From positions 1 to 25,350 of the forward strand of contig JANBTH010000222.1 in the NCBI GenBank assembly GCA_027578815.1: a stretch of 25,350 bases of DNA, in the 5' to 3' direction. Positions 1 through 9,825 of this stretch are shown here, one piece after another (position 1 is the stretch's first letter; every line of letters starts with the position of its first letter). This stretch comes from Coemansia sp. RSA 1804. Taxonomy: Eukaryota > Kickxellomycota > Kickxellomycetes > Kickxellales > Kickxellaceae. Below the pieces are notes generated by a model. The model did not search any database, had not been told where the DNA came from, and saw only the letters and a program-made list of their open reading frames with translations. The position numbers and the translations under genes were made by a program.

Positions 1-821
1 GTCTTGTCCGACGAATAGGTTGCTATCGAGCCACATATGATGACCCGCGCACGGGTATTCAGGTTCAGCAGCACGGCGTCCAGAAGCTCGCCGCCAACAT
101 TGTCAAAATATATGTCAATTCCTTCGGGTGCAAGTTTTCTAATCGCAGCTGCATAGTCGCCGCACGTCTTGTAATTCAACACAGCATCCGCCCCAATGCT
201 CTTGACATAATCTGCCTTTTCGTCCGACCCAACAACACCGATTACTTGAAGGCCACGTGCCTTTCCGAGCTGCACCGCAATCTGACCCACTGCGCCCGAT
301 GCAGCTGAAACAAGCAGCGTCTCACCCGCCGTGGGAGCTCCAACACCAACAAGCCCAAGATAGGCTGTAAATGGTGTCATGCCAAGGACGCCAACATAGT
401 CTGTCAACGGACGGCCAGTGTCTCGGATTGGCGTGATTGCAGTGTCGGGGAATACTGCATATTTTTTCCAAGGAAAGTATTCTGCACGTACCTGGTCTCC
501 AGCACGGAACAGAGGACTTGTAGATGCTATCACCTTCCCAACGCCAATGCTCGAAATAGGCTGGCCAAGAGGAAATGTAAACTGTGTTGGAAGACCTGCA
601 TCATCCGACGTATCTGGAACCTTCTCGGGTGGTTCTTCAATGAATCGGCGCAAATGAGGGTCGATAGATATTGCGCTCATCTGAACCAGAACCTGGCCAT
701 CAGATAAGGAATCAGAATTGGGTACTGACTGGCTTGTGTCTATCTTAAAGACAGATGTTGAGTGGATATCGTTAGGTGCATAGCTTTGTAGAACAACACG
801 AGTGTTTCTTTCTGCTGACAT
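1..821 (-). CDS. NADP-dependent medium-chain reductase (PTGR / alkenal double-bond reductase type), C-terminus cut by window edge
   Basis: Reading the minus strand from an ATG at 821 gives 273 uninterrupted codons to the left edge, beginning MSAERNTRVVLQSYAP. Around residues 170-190 lies the dinucleotide-binding motif AASGAVGQIAVQLGKARG, followed by VIGVVGSDEK. The segment YFDNVGGELLDAVL and then the RVIICGSIA strand are hallmarks of the zinc-free MDR branch that includes leukotriene B4 12-hydroxydehydrogenase/prostaglandin reductase and plant double-bond reductases. The family uses NADPH to reduce the C=C bond of enals and enones and is usually cytosolic. The family is about 340 residues long, so some 65-70 residues are missing beyond the edge. 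No intron is needed. The gene is divergent from IMP1 with a 545-bp spacer. The physiological substrate cannot be told from sequence. Confidence 0.9.
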   Translation of the reverse strand, partial: MSAERNTRVVLQSYAPNDIHSTSVFKIDTSQSVPNSDSLSDGQVLVQMSAISIDPHLRRFIEEPPEKVPDTSDDAGLPTQFTFPLGQPISSIGVGKVIASTSPLFRAGDQVRAEYFPWKKYAVFPDTAITPIRDTGRPLTDYVGVLGMTPFTAYLGLVGVGAPTAGETLLVSAASGAVGQIAVQLGKARGLQVIGVVGSDEKADYVKSIGADAVLNYKTCGDYAAAIRKLAPEGIDIYFDNVGGELLDAVLLNLNTRARVIICGSIATYSSDK

Positions 822-1366
822 TTGTAAAAAAAGTATACCTTATATTATTATGTGAAACAAGCGTTGATGGTAATAAATGAGAATAAGGATGAGACAAAGA
901 AAGCTTTTGCATTGCACGACTCTCAAGTCTTCTCTTTTATGGCCATGATACGCATAACGTTGTTACACGGGTTTACTTTATTTTGTAAAATGAAAAACAA
1001 CCCTAAACTTGGCTGTGTCGCTTACTCTAATAATAGAAAATAAAAGATCAAATGCCGAATTTTACAAGATAGTTGGTGTTGTTTTTGTTGTCAGCGGAAT
1101 GGTCATTTTGGCGGAAAAGAACGCGGACAATAAATATCCGAGACCAACAAACCCTGTTCCCATAGTGTGGAATATTCGGGGGTATCATGAACTGATCGGT
1201 CGGCGGGGTTTGGCTGTCAAGCCTGCAAACAAAGCAATTAATCTACAACTAAAGTTTATCATATATTTGTTTCAATTTCATACAAAAACACAGCATATTT
1301 CTGCTGAGCAGAGTCTGATTGTATTTGCATCTGCAAACTGACTAGGATATTCGATAGACTTCCACA
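822..1366. other. Divergent intergenic spacer (MDR reductase / IMP1)
   Basis: This 545-bp AT-rich spacer separates two divergent genes and must hold both promoters. Open frames of 63 and 110 codons occur here, but the longer one begins with TTG and neither resembles a protein family. I see no clear TATA box or repeat. Confidence 0.5.
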
Positions 1367-2028
1367 ATGTCGGCACCAAAGCTTGGATCGCATATTTGGC
1401 CAATGGCTCGCCAAACGGCCAAATACGTCTTCTACTATGCGTTTCCCACTGCATGTTTTATACACACATTCATTGACTATGTTGGCGAAGTAGCCCCCGT
1501 AAGTGTCATTTACATGTATCACACGCAGCCTTATCATTTGCTGCGACTTTGGCGAGTATGGCGACCATTCGAGAATAACCCCTGATTTAACTAATCTGTA
1601 CATACCCTGTATAGTCGATGGGTCCATCAATGGCACCCACGCTGAACATAATAGGTGACCTGCTTTTGATTGAGCGGTTGCCCGGATGGCGAGACCGAAT
1701 AAATGTTGGAGAAATTGTGTCCTTTGTATCGCCGATAAGTCCTGAAAAGCGAGCATGCAAGCGCGTTTTGGGAGTACCCGGCGATGTGATCTGCGTGGAT
1801 CCGACAGTGGACAACTCATCATACACAACTGTTCCAAAGGGCCACGTATGGCTGCAGGGCGACAACTATTCCAACTCAACCGACTCCCGAACGTACGGCT
1901 CGGTTCCATTGGGACTATTACGCGGTCGGGTGCTGGCCTGCGTTTGGCCTTCACCCCGCTGGCTATCTAGCTCTGCAGAGATTGTTCCGGGCCATTTTGA
2001 GGATACCTCCAAACCAGAAAAAAATTGA
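1367..2028 (+). CDS. IMP1: Mitochondrial inner membrane protease subunit 1 (two exons)
   Basis: Exons 1367-1498 and 1615-2028 join in phase 0 to give 181 aa; the 116-nt intron starts GTAAGT, ends TATAG and has an ACTAATC branch-like site. The product is an S26-family signal peptidase of the mitochondrial inner membrane, which trims sorting signals of proteins facing the intermembrane space. Exon 1 encodes the N-terminal hydrophobic anchor (about residues 20-40). Exon 2 opens with SMGPSMAPTLN, where Ser49 is the predicted nucleophile. ACKRVLGVPGD carries the general base Lys93, and GHVWLQGDNYSNSTDSRTYG is the conserved terminal box. The length matches yeast Imp1 (about 190 aa). The MGPSM form, rather than the GRSMQP form of the 14.8-kb gene, supports subunit 1. 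The start ATG is preceded by ACA, a favourable context. Confidence 0.92.
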
Positions 2029-2464
2029 ATAGCGTGAGTATCATTGCTATTTTCTTTGATTTTCTAGACATTACATCACTGATTCAAAGCCCATTTCCAT
2101 CTAGCTTTTTGTATGATAAGCTCTCATGTATCTCTTTTTTATTAGCGTACACTGCGGCCCAGAACAAAGCTTATTTGCAGACATTTGCTATGTCATCATA
2201 TCCTATTAGCACATTTAGAGACTGGCTGGCTGTGTTGTATTTAAGCATAAGCAAGCCATTAAACAGCAGAAACATTTTCTTATTTAAAGGAAGAGACATT
2301 CCCATGTTTAGCGTTTGTAAATGTTATACGTTGCTTGTTTGTTGAGTTTAGCATATTATAAAAAAGTTGTATCCAAGCCATTTTATCATCTTCCTTTTTT
2401 GCCCTCTGAATTAAGGTGGTTTGCCAGCAGATATATTTTTTATTCGTAACAGTCGTATATTGCA
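2029..2464. other. Intergenic, AT-rich
   Basis: This 436-bp spacer lies between the IMP1 stop and the start of the GPI-protein gene, which are in the same orientation. It presumably holds the IMP1 terminator and the next promoter. A 106-codon open frame begins with TTG and has no recognisable features, so it is not called. Confidence 0.5.
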
Positions 2465-2974
2465 ATGGACAAAATTAGTATGCTTATTTTCGTTGTTGCT
2501 CTTCTAATGGCTGTAGTGCATGGCCAGGAGCCCATCAGCCTAACTTCAATCCACTTTAGTAGCGAGGTGACATCGCCAGTGACATCGTGGACATCGTGGA
2601 TATCCTTGAGTCTGGAAGGCCAAACGAGCGAAACAAAAGCAACGTTGACTCCAACCTCAACCTCAACCCCAACCCCAACTCCAACCCACACGCAAATCCA
2701 GACTAGTCCTATAACAAACACTATAACTGTGACCACCTCGGAGCACAGTCGTGCCTCTCCTACAACTTCAACGACTGGCAGCAGCCATACAACTTCAAGC
2801 GAAAGCAGATCATCCACTGTTGAGGCATCGGACCAAAAAACATCGACTCATGAATCGTCAAGCACCAGCTCAACACATTCAAGCACCAGATCAGCCGCCT
2901 CTGCAAAGAATTATGCTGGTAGCGTGGTAGTTGCTAGTATTCTGGTCTGTCTGTTGGTCATCTCTGGTTTCTGA
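2465..2974 (+). CDS. Small GPI-anchored Ser/Thr-rich cell-surface protein
   Basis: This single-exon gene encodes 169 aa. Residues 1-20 form a signal peptide (Lys3, hydrophobic core, cleavage likely after VHG before Gln21). Residues about 55-145 are extremely rich in Ser and Thr, with a TP/TS dipeptide run encoded by a hexanucleotide repeat. The last 20 residues are hydrophobic and end in Phe without a charged tail, preceded by a small-residue stretch (SAASAKN) that could hold the omega site. This layout is typical of fungal GPI-anchored wall or plasma-membrane mannoproteins. There is no catalytic domain, so the role is probably structural or adhesive. Heavy O-mannosylation is inferred. No specific orthologue is recognised; such proteins diverge quickly. 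Confidence 0.85.
   Translation: MDKISMLIFVVALLMAVVHGQEPISLTSIHFSSEVTSPVTSWTSWISLSLEGQTSETKATLTPTSTSTPTPTPTHTQIQTSPITNTITVTTSEHSRASPTTSTTGSSHTTSSESRSSTVEASDQKTSTHESSSTSSTHSSTRSAASAKNYAGSVVVASILVCLLVISGF
2648..2689 (+). repeat. Hexanucleotide tandem repeat in the GPI-protein gene
   Basis: There are seven consecutive units of the pattern AC(C/T)(C/T)CA or close variants, in frame, encoding alternating Thr-Pro/Thr-Ser dipeptides. A unit length that is a multiple of three allows length variation without frameshift, as is common in fungal surface proteins. Confidence 0.8.
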
Positions 2975-3232
2975 CATTTCTGTTCTAAATCATCTTTGGC
3001 TATCTATAACTGTATGTGCATTTGCATGCGCATATTGTGTGTAGTAAATAAAGCCATGTTTGTAGTTGAACATGTGGTAAAGCAGCTTAAGATGCAAAAT
3101 AATAATGGTGATGGAGTGCTATCTTTCTTTTGAATGTCAATAAAGAAACGTACATGAGCTAAAACGGCTGAAAAATTAATGTACACGGTAATCCGCAGGT
3201 GTGGTAGGCAAAGGATTAGACCAGTTGTGTTG

Positions 3233-4615
3233 CTAGGACACAACGGTAGAAGCAGAGGTACTACCAGCAGCGCTTGTCTTTGCAGATTTGATAATCCGTC
3301 GGGCCTCGTCAAATGTAACGGCTGGCTCGCCATACTTTGCCTCAGCACATGTCTGGTGGTACTTTTTGCCCCTTGTCAGCACACACTGGTTCTTGATGAT
3401 CCCACCGCATTCAGAGCACAGCAGTCCGTTCTGAATGTACCAGTGCCACTCGCAAAGCGGCTGGCTGTCATGCTCGAAGCACACATCGCCGATGAACGGA
3501 GACTGGCAGATCGAACACACAAAACAATCCGAATGGTACGTGCGGCCCAGCGCAACAGCCATCTCGCCAGACGTAATCTGCACGCTACACGCATGGCACA
3601 TGGGGGAGAAGCGTTGCAAGTAGTCTCGCTGGCAGTAAAACTTTTCGCTGCCGTGCGGATCCTGCAGATAGCCGCCAAGAGCGTACAGGGGAATGCTGCA
3701 GTCGTGACACACAAAGTGCATGGCGTGGAAGCGTCGGCCAAGGACATTCACATACTCCTCGCCCAGGGGCTCACGGCAGGAGTCGCAGAGTCCGCGCGAT
3801 TTTGTGCTGGTGGTAGAGGATGGTGAGTCAAAGTATTCTGCATCTGCATCATTGTCAATGTTGAAGGCATCCAAGGAGACATAATCGGTCTCGACCTGTG
3901 AAGCCAGAATGTTGACTCTGTGGGAATCGGAGTCGACAACGGTGGCAGAAGCAGAGGCAGAAAAGGAAGAGGAGTTTGGAAGGGGGGTCATGGGCTGCTC
4001 GTCGGAAGAGGCCTCGAGACTAAGTATGTTCTCGCAGTTGGAGCAGCAGTAGCCTATTTCGCTGTTAAGCGTGGCCATCATCGCGGTATCAGGAACATCG
4101 TCAAGAGTTGTGCCGCAATAGGCGCAGACAAGGTCTGTTGTAGCAGTGGAAGGAATAGGTGGATCCAGATCTATTGCAACAGTTGCACGCTTCTTTCTGT
4201 CCTGAGAGGCAGACTCTGATTCGCCAGCAGCAGCAAAAACACTTGTGCCGTGTGGAGCAGCAAGAAAAAGAGACTGGCGCTTGCGTAGACGCTCCTCTGC
4301 ATCGGTGGGTGCGCCGCCAGCGGCAGAGGCGGATGTGTTGGAGCCCTGGATGCCCAGCGCAGCAATCTGGGAAGAAAGCAGCGACTCCATCTTCAGGGAC
4401 TCTAGCTGACCGGTTAGCTTCTGAACAATGGCCTCGATGGTCTCACGGTCCCCAGTGCGCAGGGCCTCTGCCAGAGGCTTACTGCTGCTATCGATGGCCT
4501 GGGCGTCTGCAGAGGACTGGCCCATCGTGTTTAAGAAGGCAGACATATTCGACTGGTGCATTTGTACTGACTGCTTTTGCTGCTTTTGCAGTCCGCCGGT
4601 CACCGAATCAGACAT
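3233..4615 (-). CDS. LIM-domain protein with two full LIM domains and a half LIM
   Basis: This single exon encodes 460 aa from the ATG at 4615; the frame extends two codons upstream only through TTG. Residues about 277-333 form a first LIM domain (CDSC...HFVCHDC...CQRDY) and about 340-392 a second (CHAC...HSDCFVCSIC...CEWHW). They are followed at about 400-423 by CSEC...YHQTC, only the first zinc module of a third LIM. Two further CxxC pairs at about 164-167 and 191-194 (CAYC, CSNC) look like a separate zinc ribbon. The N-terminal 100 residues are Gln-rich and then helical (LTGQLESLKMES), and long Ser-rich linkers join the parts. LIM domains mediate protein contacts, often with actin, Rho-GTPase or septin machinery. 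This layout resembles fungal paxillin-like proteins only loosely, so no symbol is given. It is convergent with the GPI-protein gene. Confidence 0.88.
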   Translation of the reverse strand: MSDSVTGGLQKQQKQSVQMHQSNMSAFLNTMGQSSADAQAIDSSSKPLAEALRTGDRETIEAIVQKLTGQLESLKMESLLSSQIAALGIQGSNTSASAAGGAPTDAEERLRKRQSLFLAAPHGTSVFAAAGESESASQDRKKRATVAIDLDPPIPSTATTDLVCAYCGTTLDDVPDTAMMATLNSEIGYCCSNCENILSLEASSDEQPMTPLPNSSSFSASASATVVDSDSHRVNILASQVETDYVSLDAFNIDNDADAEYFDSPSSTTSTKSRGLCDSCREPLGEEYVNVLGRRFHAMHFVCHDCSIPLYALGGYLQDPHGSEKFYCQRDYLQRFSPMCHACSVQITSGEMAVALGRTYHSDCFVCSICQSPFIGDVCFEHDSQPLCEWHWYIQNGLLCSECGGIIKNQCVLTRGKKYHQTCAEAKYGEPAVTFDEARRIIKSAKTSAAGSTSASTVVS

Positions 4616-5107
4616 TGGCAATGTGGAGAGAAAGGATAAAACAGAATGAAAACAAGGATGAGAGAGAAAGCGTTTATTATCTCTGGTGAAAGCGAAATTG
4701 ACGTTACTCTTGATTGCAACAAAAGAAAGCGCTGTCGAAAGTGAAGGACCGGCAAGCAGAGTTTGCTAGTTACTACGTCAAGAATAAAAAGAGACTGCTG
4801 TGTTGGCGGATAAAAGAGCACGATAATTGTTCGAGGAGAAAGAAGGGAGAAAATAATGTTGGAGCTGGCAAAGAGGAAGAAAAATAGGGGATTTAGAGAG
4901 GAATTTGGGTTGGCTGATGTTTATTTTTGCAGCAGCCACAGGTGTAAATAAAAGATCGCTAAAGCCTCGAAAAGTGTATAATTAGTATTGATATTTCAAA
5001 CTCGTCAGGCGGCGGCTTAGCTGCATTCGCAATTGATCGTGAACATACGGCGTATGCCAGACGCACAGACACGCCTAAAGGAGCAGACAGAAGAAGAGGG
5101 TCAGCGG
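4616..5107. other. Intergenic, purine-rich on the plus strand
   Basis: This 492-bp spacer lies upstream of the LIM gene and downstream of the ADE4 stop, both on the minus strand. It is rich in A/G on the plus strand (C/T on the transcribed sense strand), as expected of a promoter and leader. No gene is seen. Confidence 0.5.
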
Positions 5108-7104
5108 CTACTTGTAGTTGTGAAGGCCAATGGCCTCGGGGGTCGGGAGGGTCTTCTTCTGCATGGCAGCGTCGGAGCGGCGGTCCTCCAGCTTCTGCAG
5201 ATACTCGGCGGAGACGTCGCCGGTGACATAGCGGCCGTCGAAGACAGATGTGTCGAACTCCTTGATGGCGGGGTTAAAGCGCCTGCATGAGTCAACCAGG
5301 TCAGCGATGTCCTGGAAGAAAACAAGGTCGGCGCCAATCTCAGCGGCAACGTCGTCGTCGCTGTTGCCGGACGCAACCAGCTCCTTGATGGACGGCATGT
5401 CAATGCCGTAGACATTTGGGTAGCGGATGGCGGGGGCGGCCGACGCAAAGTAGACCTTCTTGGCGCCGACATCGCGCGCCATCTGGATGATCTCCTGCGA
5501 TGTAGTGCCACGCACAATGGAGTCGTCGACCAGCAGCACGTTGAGGCCTTTGAACTCGGTGGGCATGGCGTTGAGCTTGCGTCTGACGTTTTTGCGGCGC
5601 ATCTCCTGGCCGGGCATGATGAAGGTGCGGCCAATGTAGCGGTTCTTGTTGAAGCCTTCGCGGTACGCCAACCCGAGCTCGTGCGACAGCTGCAGTGCTG
5701 CCGCGCGGCTGGTGTCTGGCACTGGGATCACCACATCGATGTCCATCTTGTCGCCCAGCACCTGTCGCACCTTGCGCGCAAGCTTGACGCCCATGTCCAG
5801 CCGCGCGTTGTACACCGGAATGCCGTCGATTGTCGAGTCGGGCCGAGCAAAGTACACATACTCGAAGATGCAGGGCGTGATCCGCTCCTCAACCACAAGC
5901 CGCCGCCGGCTCACGGCGTGTCTGGACACAATCACTACCTCTCCTGGAAGCACGTCCTCGATGTCCGTAAAGTCCAGCGCATCCAGCACCACGCTCTCTG
6001 ACGCAAACATGTAGTCGTAGCCGCTGGTTGTCAGCGACTTTCTGCGCCCAAACACCAGCGGCCTGATGCCGTGCGGGTCGCGGAACCCAATGATCCCAAA
6101 TCCTGCAAGCATCGCCGTCACCGCATACGCGCCCTTACACTCGCTGTACAGCGCCTGGGTTGCCGAGAAGATGTCCTGCTCGTTGATCCTAAACTTTCCA
6201 GTCTTCTGCAGGTTGTTGGCAAAAATGTTGAGCAGCAGCTCGCTGTCTGAATCGGTGTTGATGTGTCGGTGCGCGTCGTAGTCGAGGAAGTGTCGCAGCT
6301 CCGTGTCGTTTGTCAGGTTTCCGTTGTGGCCCATTACTATGCCGTACGGGCTGTTCACGTAGAACGGCTGCGCCTCCGAGTCGGCGGGCGTCCCGGCTGT
6401 TGGATACCGCACTACATGCCACGCAGTTGCAGCTTACGTAAAAAAGAAGGAAGAGGATGTGCCTCTGATGTTTAGATCTGTGTGTATGCTGCATGGTGTT
6501 TCTGGTCGGACTCGTCCTTTGGGGAAAGAGCCAGCCAGCAATCATCGCTATTGTCATTATCACTGTGAGAAAGGCCAAGCCAGATCAAAGCAGCAGCAAT
6601 CGCAAGTGCGAAAATCTGCCTGCTATCTTCTCTCTCTTCTTTTGTATCATGGCATCTTCCCTTGCTGGCAAGCCTGAGGCAAGGCATGGAGGCTGTGTTC
6701 GATTTCAACGGACAGCAGTGGCCTTGATGGATCACACGCTGGAACTTACCATGAGCTACACCCATGTACCCGGAAAGCGCTACCAGGCGCTGGGGAGTAA
6801 ATACGTCCCGCACCATTCCGTTGCCTTTGCACTGGAACAGACGGCCCTTGTGTCCGCACGTTACAATACCCGCCGCATCCTAATGTAAGATAGAGCAATA
6901 AAAACATCAATTTGTAGAAGAGAAAAAGTGGAAACCAGTTAGTAACTTTTGTCCCTGGTTCGCTCTGCCGGCTTTATCTTAGACCAAAGAAAAGATCACC
7001 AGACTTACCTGTCCGCGGTGCTGCAAAAGGCCAAGGCTCTCCAGGAGCTCGCTAACGGCCGCCTGCGATGAATCGGCGAGGAGAAGAGCCGAAATACCAC
7101 ACAT
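5108..7104 (-). CDS. ADE4: Amidophosphoribosyltransferase (three exons)
   Basis: Exons 7104-7009, 6879-6750 and 6411-5108 join to a 509-aa protein, essentially the yeast Ade4 length. Introns of 129 and 338 nt begin GTAAGT and end TTAG and GTAG. The second splits the Val codon of the conserved HVRYPTAGT motif, which fixes the junction exactly. The enzyme makes 5-phosphoribosylamine from PRPP and glutamine, the committed step of purine synthesis, in the cytosol. Cys2, exposed after Met removal (MCGISALLLA), is the glutaminase nucleophile; there is no propeptide. LLQHRGQDAAGIVT and GHNGNL complete the glutaminase site. VLLVDDSIVRGTT at about 367-379 is the PRPP-binding loop. The gene is divergent from triosephosphate isomerase. 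Just upstream of the ATG the sense strand reads TTTTTTCATAG, which resembles an intron 3' end, but no convincing upstream donor was found. Confidence 0.97.
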
Positions 7105-7877
7105 GGTCGCTATGAAAAAACAAAAAGCAGGTTACCGATTCCCAGAATAAAAAAGAAGAGAAAAGCACAAGTAAGGGTGTAGGTGGGCTGATCTGGGCAA
7201 GAACAATGTACAGCAGCCGCAGAGCCTTCTTTGTTTTAGTCTACGAAGGGAAAATCGAGTATTATTAGGCGTAAGGTGTGCTAGTGTCTACAAAAGGCAA
7301 GAAAAAAAGGTTATGAAGGAAAAAAAGAGCAGACAAGGACGGATTCACCGCTGCTGCTGTTGTTGTTGCTGTGCCATTTCGCTCTTCCTCTCCTCCAATC
7401 TTGGCCAAGCCAGTTCCATGCGCAAGACTTTTCTCTGAGCACTGATAAAAACGAGCATTTTCCTTTTTCCGGGTCTGCTGTTGCTTGTGTGAAACACAGA
7501 ATCCAACAAATAAAGGCCACTGCAAAAAAAAAAGCAAGAAAAACATATCGATTGGCTTGATTATCTCCGTTCTGATCAGAATAATGCGATCACCAACGGC
7601 GTGATCGTGAATTGGCCAAACAAAGCAACACCGCGGATCAGGGCTTTTCTCTTCGGTCTTTCCCCCCAAAAAAAACGAGATTCCTCAAGCCCAGATAACG
7701 AGAAGATAGCGTCCACGGATGTCCCACTTTCTCTTTCCCTTCTTTTGAATGCCACTATTTCGACCTCACCAAGCACTATTCCGCCTCTTTGCTTACCTCA
7801 ATTGCACACTGTCTGCTCACCGCGGTCCACCTCGCCTTTTATCAAACCTCTACTGTAGCATACAACAGCACTCAAAG
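7105..7877. promoter_or_regulatory. Divergent promoter region of ADE4 and triosephosphate isomerase
   Basis: This 773-bp spacer lies between two divergent housekeeping genes. Near the isomerase it becomes pyrimidine-rich on the plus strand (for example 7729-7746), a usual leader feature of highly expressed fungal genes. The segment from 7749 onward is also open in frame with the isomerase. A 134-codon minus-strand frame (7265-7669) is low-complexity and not called. No TATA box or known factor site can be assigned securely. Confidence 0.45.
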
Positions 7878-8627
7878 ATGACTCGCACTTTCTGGGTTGG
7901 CGGGAACTGGAAGATGAACGGCACCATTGCCTCCATCAAGGACCTTGTTAGCCAGTTCAACGCCGGCAGCTCCCCCTCTGACGTCGAGGTTGTTATTGGT
8001 GCTCCCTACGTGTACATTCCGCTGCTGGCCGACACGCTGCGCAAGGACTGGGCTGTTGCTGGCGAGAACTGCTATGTCATGCCCAACGGTGCGTTTACGG
8101 GCGAGATCAGCCCCGAAATGCTCGCCGACGTTGGTGCCAAGTGGGTCATTCTGGGCCACTCGGAGCGCCGCACCATTCTCAAAGAGTCTGACGGCTTCAC
8201 TGCAGAGAAGACTGTCAAGGCTCTCGAGTCTGGACTCAAGGTCGTGCTTTGCGTTGGTGAGCTCCTGGAGGAGCGCCAGGCAGGCACCACCCAGGCCGTT
8301 GTCAACCGCCAGCTCGACGCTGTCATCAAGGTTGTCAAGGAGTCCGACTGGGCCAACATTGTCGTTGCCTACGAGCCTGTCTGGGCTATTGGCACTGGTA
8401 AGGTTGCCACGCCCGCCCAGGCCCAGGAGGTTCATGCTGCTATCCGCAAGTATCTGGAGACGTCTGTTTCGCCCAAGGTTGCCGAAGAGATCCGTATTGC
8501 CTATGGCGGCTCCGTCGGTGCCAAGAATTGCAAAGAGATTTCCCAGCAGCCAGACGTCGATGGCTTCCTTGTCGGCGGTGCCTCTCTCAAGCCTGAGTTC
8601 CTTGAAATCATCAGCGCCACCCAGTGA
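7878..8627 (+). CDS. TPI1: Triosephosphate isomerase
   Basis: This 249-aa single-exon enzyme interconverts dihydroxyacetone phosphate and glyceraldehyde 3-phosphate in glycolysis. The active site is complete: Asn10 and Lys12 (GGNWKMNG), electrophile His94 in LGHSERR, and catalytic base Glu166 in VAYEPVWAIGTG with the mobile loop. IAYGGSV and FLVGGASL form the phosphate-binding region. The length equals the family norm. I chose the ATG at 7878 (context AAAG-ATG) because MTRTFWVGGNWKMNG matches the family start. An ATG at 7749 in the same frame would add 43 residues without acidic residues and with four arginines; this is discussed as a finding. Dense use of C-ending codons suggests strong expression. 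Confidence 0.98.
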   Translation: MTRTFWVGGNWKMNGTIASIKDLVSQFNAGSSPSDVEVVIGAPYVYIPLLADTLRKDWAVAGENCYVMPNGAFTGEISPEMLADVGAKWVILGHSERRTILKESDGFTAEKTVKALESGLKVVLCVGELLEERQAGTTQAVVNRQLDAVIKVVKESDWANIVVAYEPVWAIGTGKVATPAQAQEVHAAIRKYLETSVSPKVAEEIRIAYGGSVGAKNCKEISQQPDVDGFLVGGASLKPEFLEIISATQ

Positions 8628-8821
8628 TTTGTGAATTGCAAGGCAGTGCATATTGGTTTTTATTAACTGTACACTGTTTGGGGGATGTTTCTCTTCTCAT
8701 TTTTGTTGACCAGCCATGCCTTCTGCACGGCAAGAATGTTACCCAGTTTATAATACATATTATTGTTCAAACAGGTGCTTAAAAGGCTTTCAGATATTCG
8801 CTGGCAATCAATGGCGTACTC

Positions 8822-9825
8822 CTAGGATTTCTTTTGCTGTTTTCGAGAAGACGCCCTGTTGCCTGCAGCTCTTCTCTTCTTGAATAGGCCTTTGGATGCC
8901 TCAACGCTCTCGTCTGTACCGTCGTTTTGGCGAGCATCAACATTTGGAATATCGGCAGAGCATCCGCCTGTGAATGTGTCGCCAATCACCTTCTCCTTGA
9001 TATCAAAGCCTGTCAGCTTGTAGCCATGGTCATGGTCCTCGTCGTCTAGAAGCTCTGCACCACGCATATCCAAGCTGCTCTGTCCGTCAGACGGTCTTCT
9101 ATCAGCACCAGCACCAGCTCCAGTGCCTCGTGTACTGTTCGAACAAGCAGAGGCTAATGGTATCTGTGAATGGCCTTCCTTGTTATAGCCCTCGCCATTG
9201 CCATCTCGACCCGCAACATCATCTTCATCGGTATTATCGTCCTCAACCACCTCCCATGCGCCAACAACGCCCATATCCGCCGGACGGCCCTCCTGAGACG
9301 GCTTGCCGGTATTGTCAGCATCATCAACAACATCCTTGCCAGGCGAATTATCAACAACATTATGCACAGACATTTCAGTATTATTTTCTAAGTGATCAAT
9401 GCTAGCGGCAGATTCTGTGAATGGCATATTGCTATAGGCAACATCGTTCATTTCTTCTCTGTAGCTCGCTTCTGCGGCCTTCTCAATCTTCTCAAGCTGC
9501 GATGCAAGTCGTTGCTCCTCATGTTTCTTTGCCTCTGTGTCTTTAGATATCTGCCGCAAGTACTTTTGGACATTGGCCTTGTGTTTTGTTCCAGACTCGT
9601 GAATGCTTCGGCTCTACATATTTAGCAGCAGCAGCTGAAAAGAAGGGAAAGTCAGCTAGAATTAGAAGAAAGGCATCGAATGTGCTGTTGCTTGTGGAGT
9701 CAGGACTTGGATTTTCTGTGTGTGCTTACAGATCGGTTGTCAAAGACGTAGATGCGGCAGTACTGGCACCAGTATTTGTTGTTGCGATCCCATGGCGCCT
9801 TCCTTTGGTGCGACGCTGAAGACAT
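8822..9825 (-). CDS. U1-type zinc-finger splicing protein, WBP4/FBP21-like (two exons)
   Basis: Exons 9825-9730 and 9613-8822 give 295 aa; the 116-nt intron starts GTAAGC and ends TGTAG, phase 0. The join completes a matrin/U1-type C2H2 finger: KYWCQYC (Cys20, Cys23) from exon 1 and His37/His43 in SIHESGTKHKANV from exon 2. A helical coiled-coil-like stretch follows (about 55-85). The short motif GAWEVVE lies near residue 150 and FKKRR at 276-280 before a basic tail; similar motifs occur in WBP4-type spliceosome proteins. Human WBP4 is a component of spliceosomal complexes and carries two WW domains; none is visible here. The acidic central region is low-complexity and likely disordered. Nuclear location is inferred. 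The gene is divergent from the FAD oxidoreductase. Confidence 0.82.

Noticed and set aside
1009..1341. 110-codon plus-strand frame in the MDR/IMP1 spacer
   Set aside because: It begins with TTG, has no ATG near its start, and its translation shows no domain-like pattern.
5101..5634. 177-codon minus-strand frame inside ADE4
   Set aside because: Ser/Arg/Pro-rich shadow of the GC-rich ADE4 coding frame, which has complete catalytic motifs.
7105..7140. Pyrimidine tract plus CATAG before the ADE4 start, like a 5'-UTR intron acceptor
   Set aside because: No good donor (GTAAGT-type) was found within a few hundred bases upstream on the sense strand.
7265..7669. 134-codon minus-strand frame in the ADE4/TPI1 spacer
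   Set aside because: Low-complexity, rich in Phe and poly-basic runs from homopolymer DNA; better explained as promoter/leader sequence.
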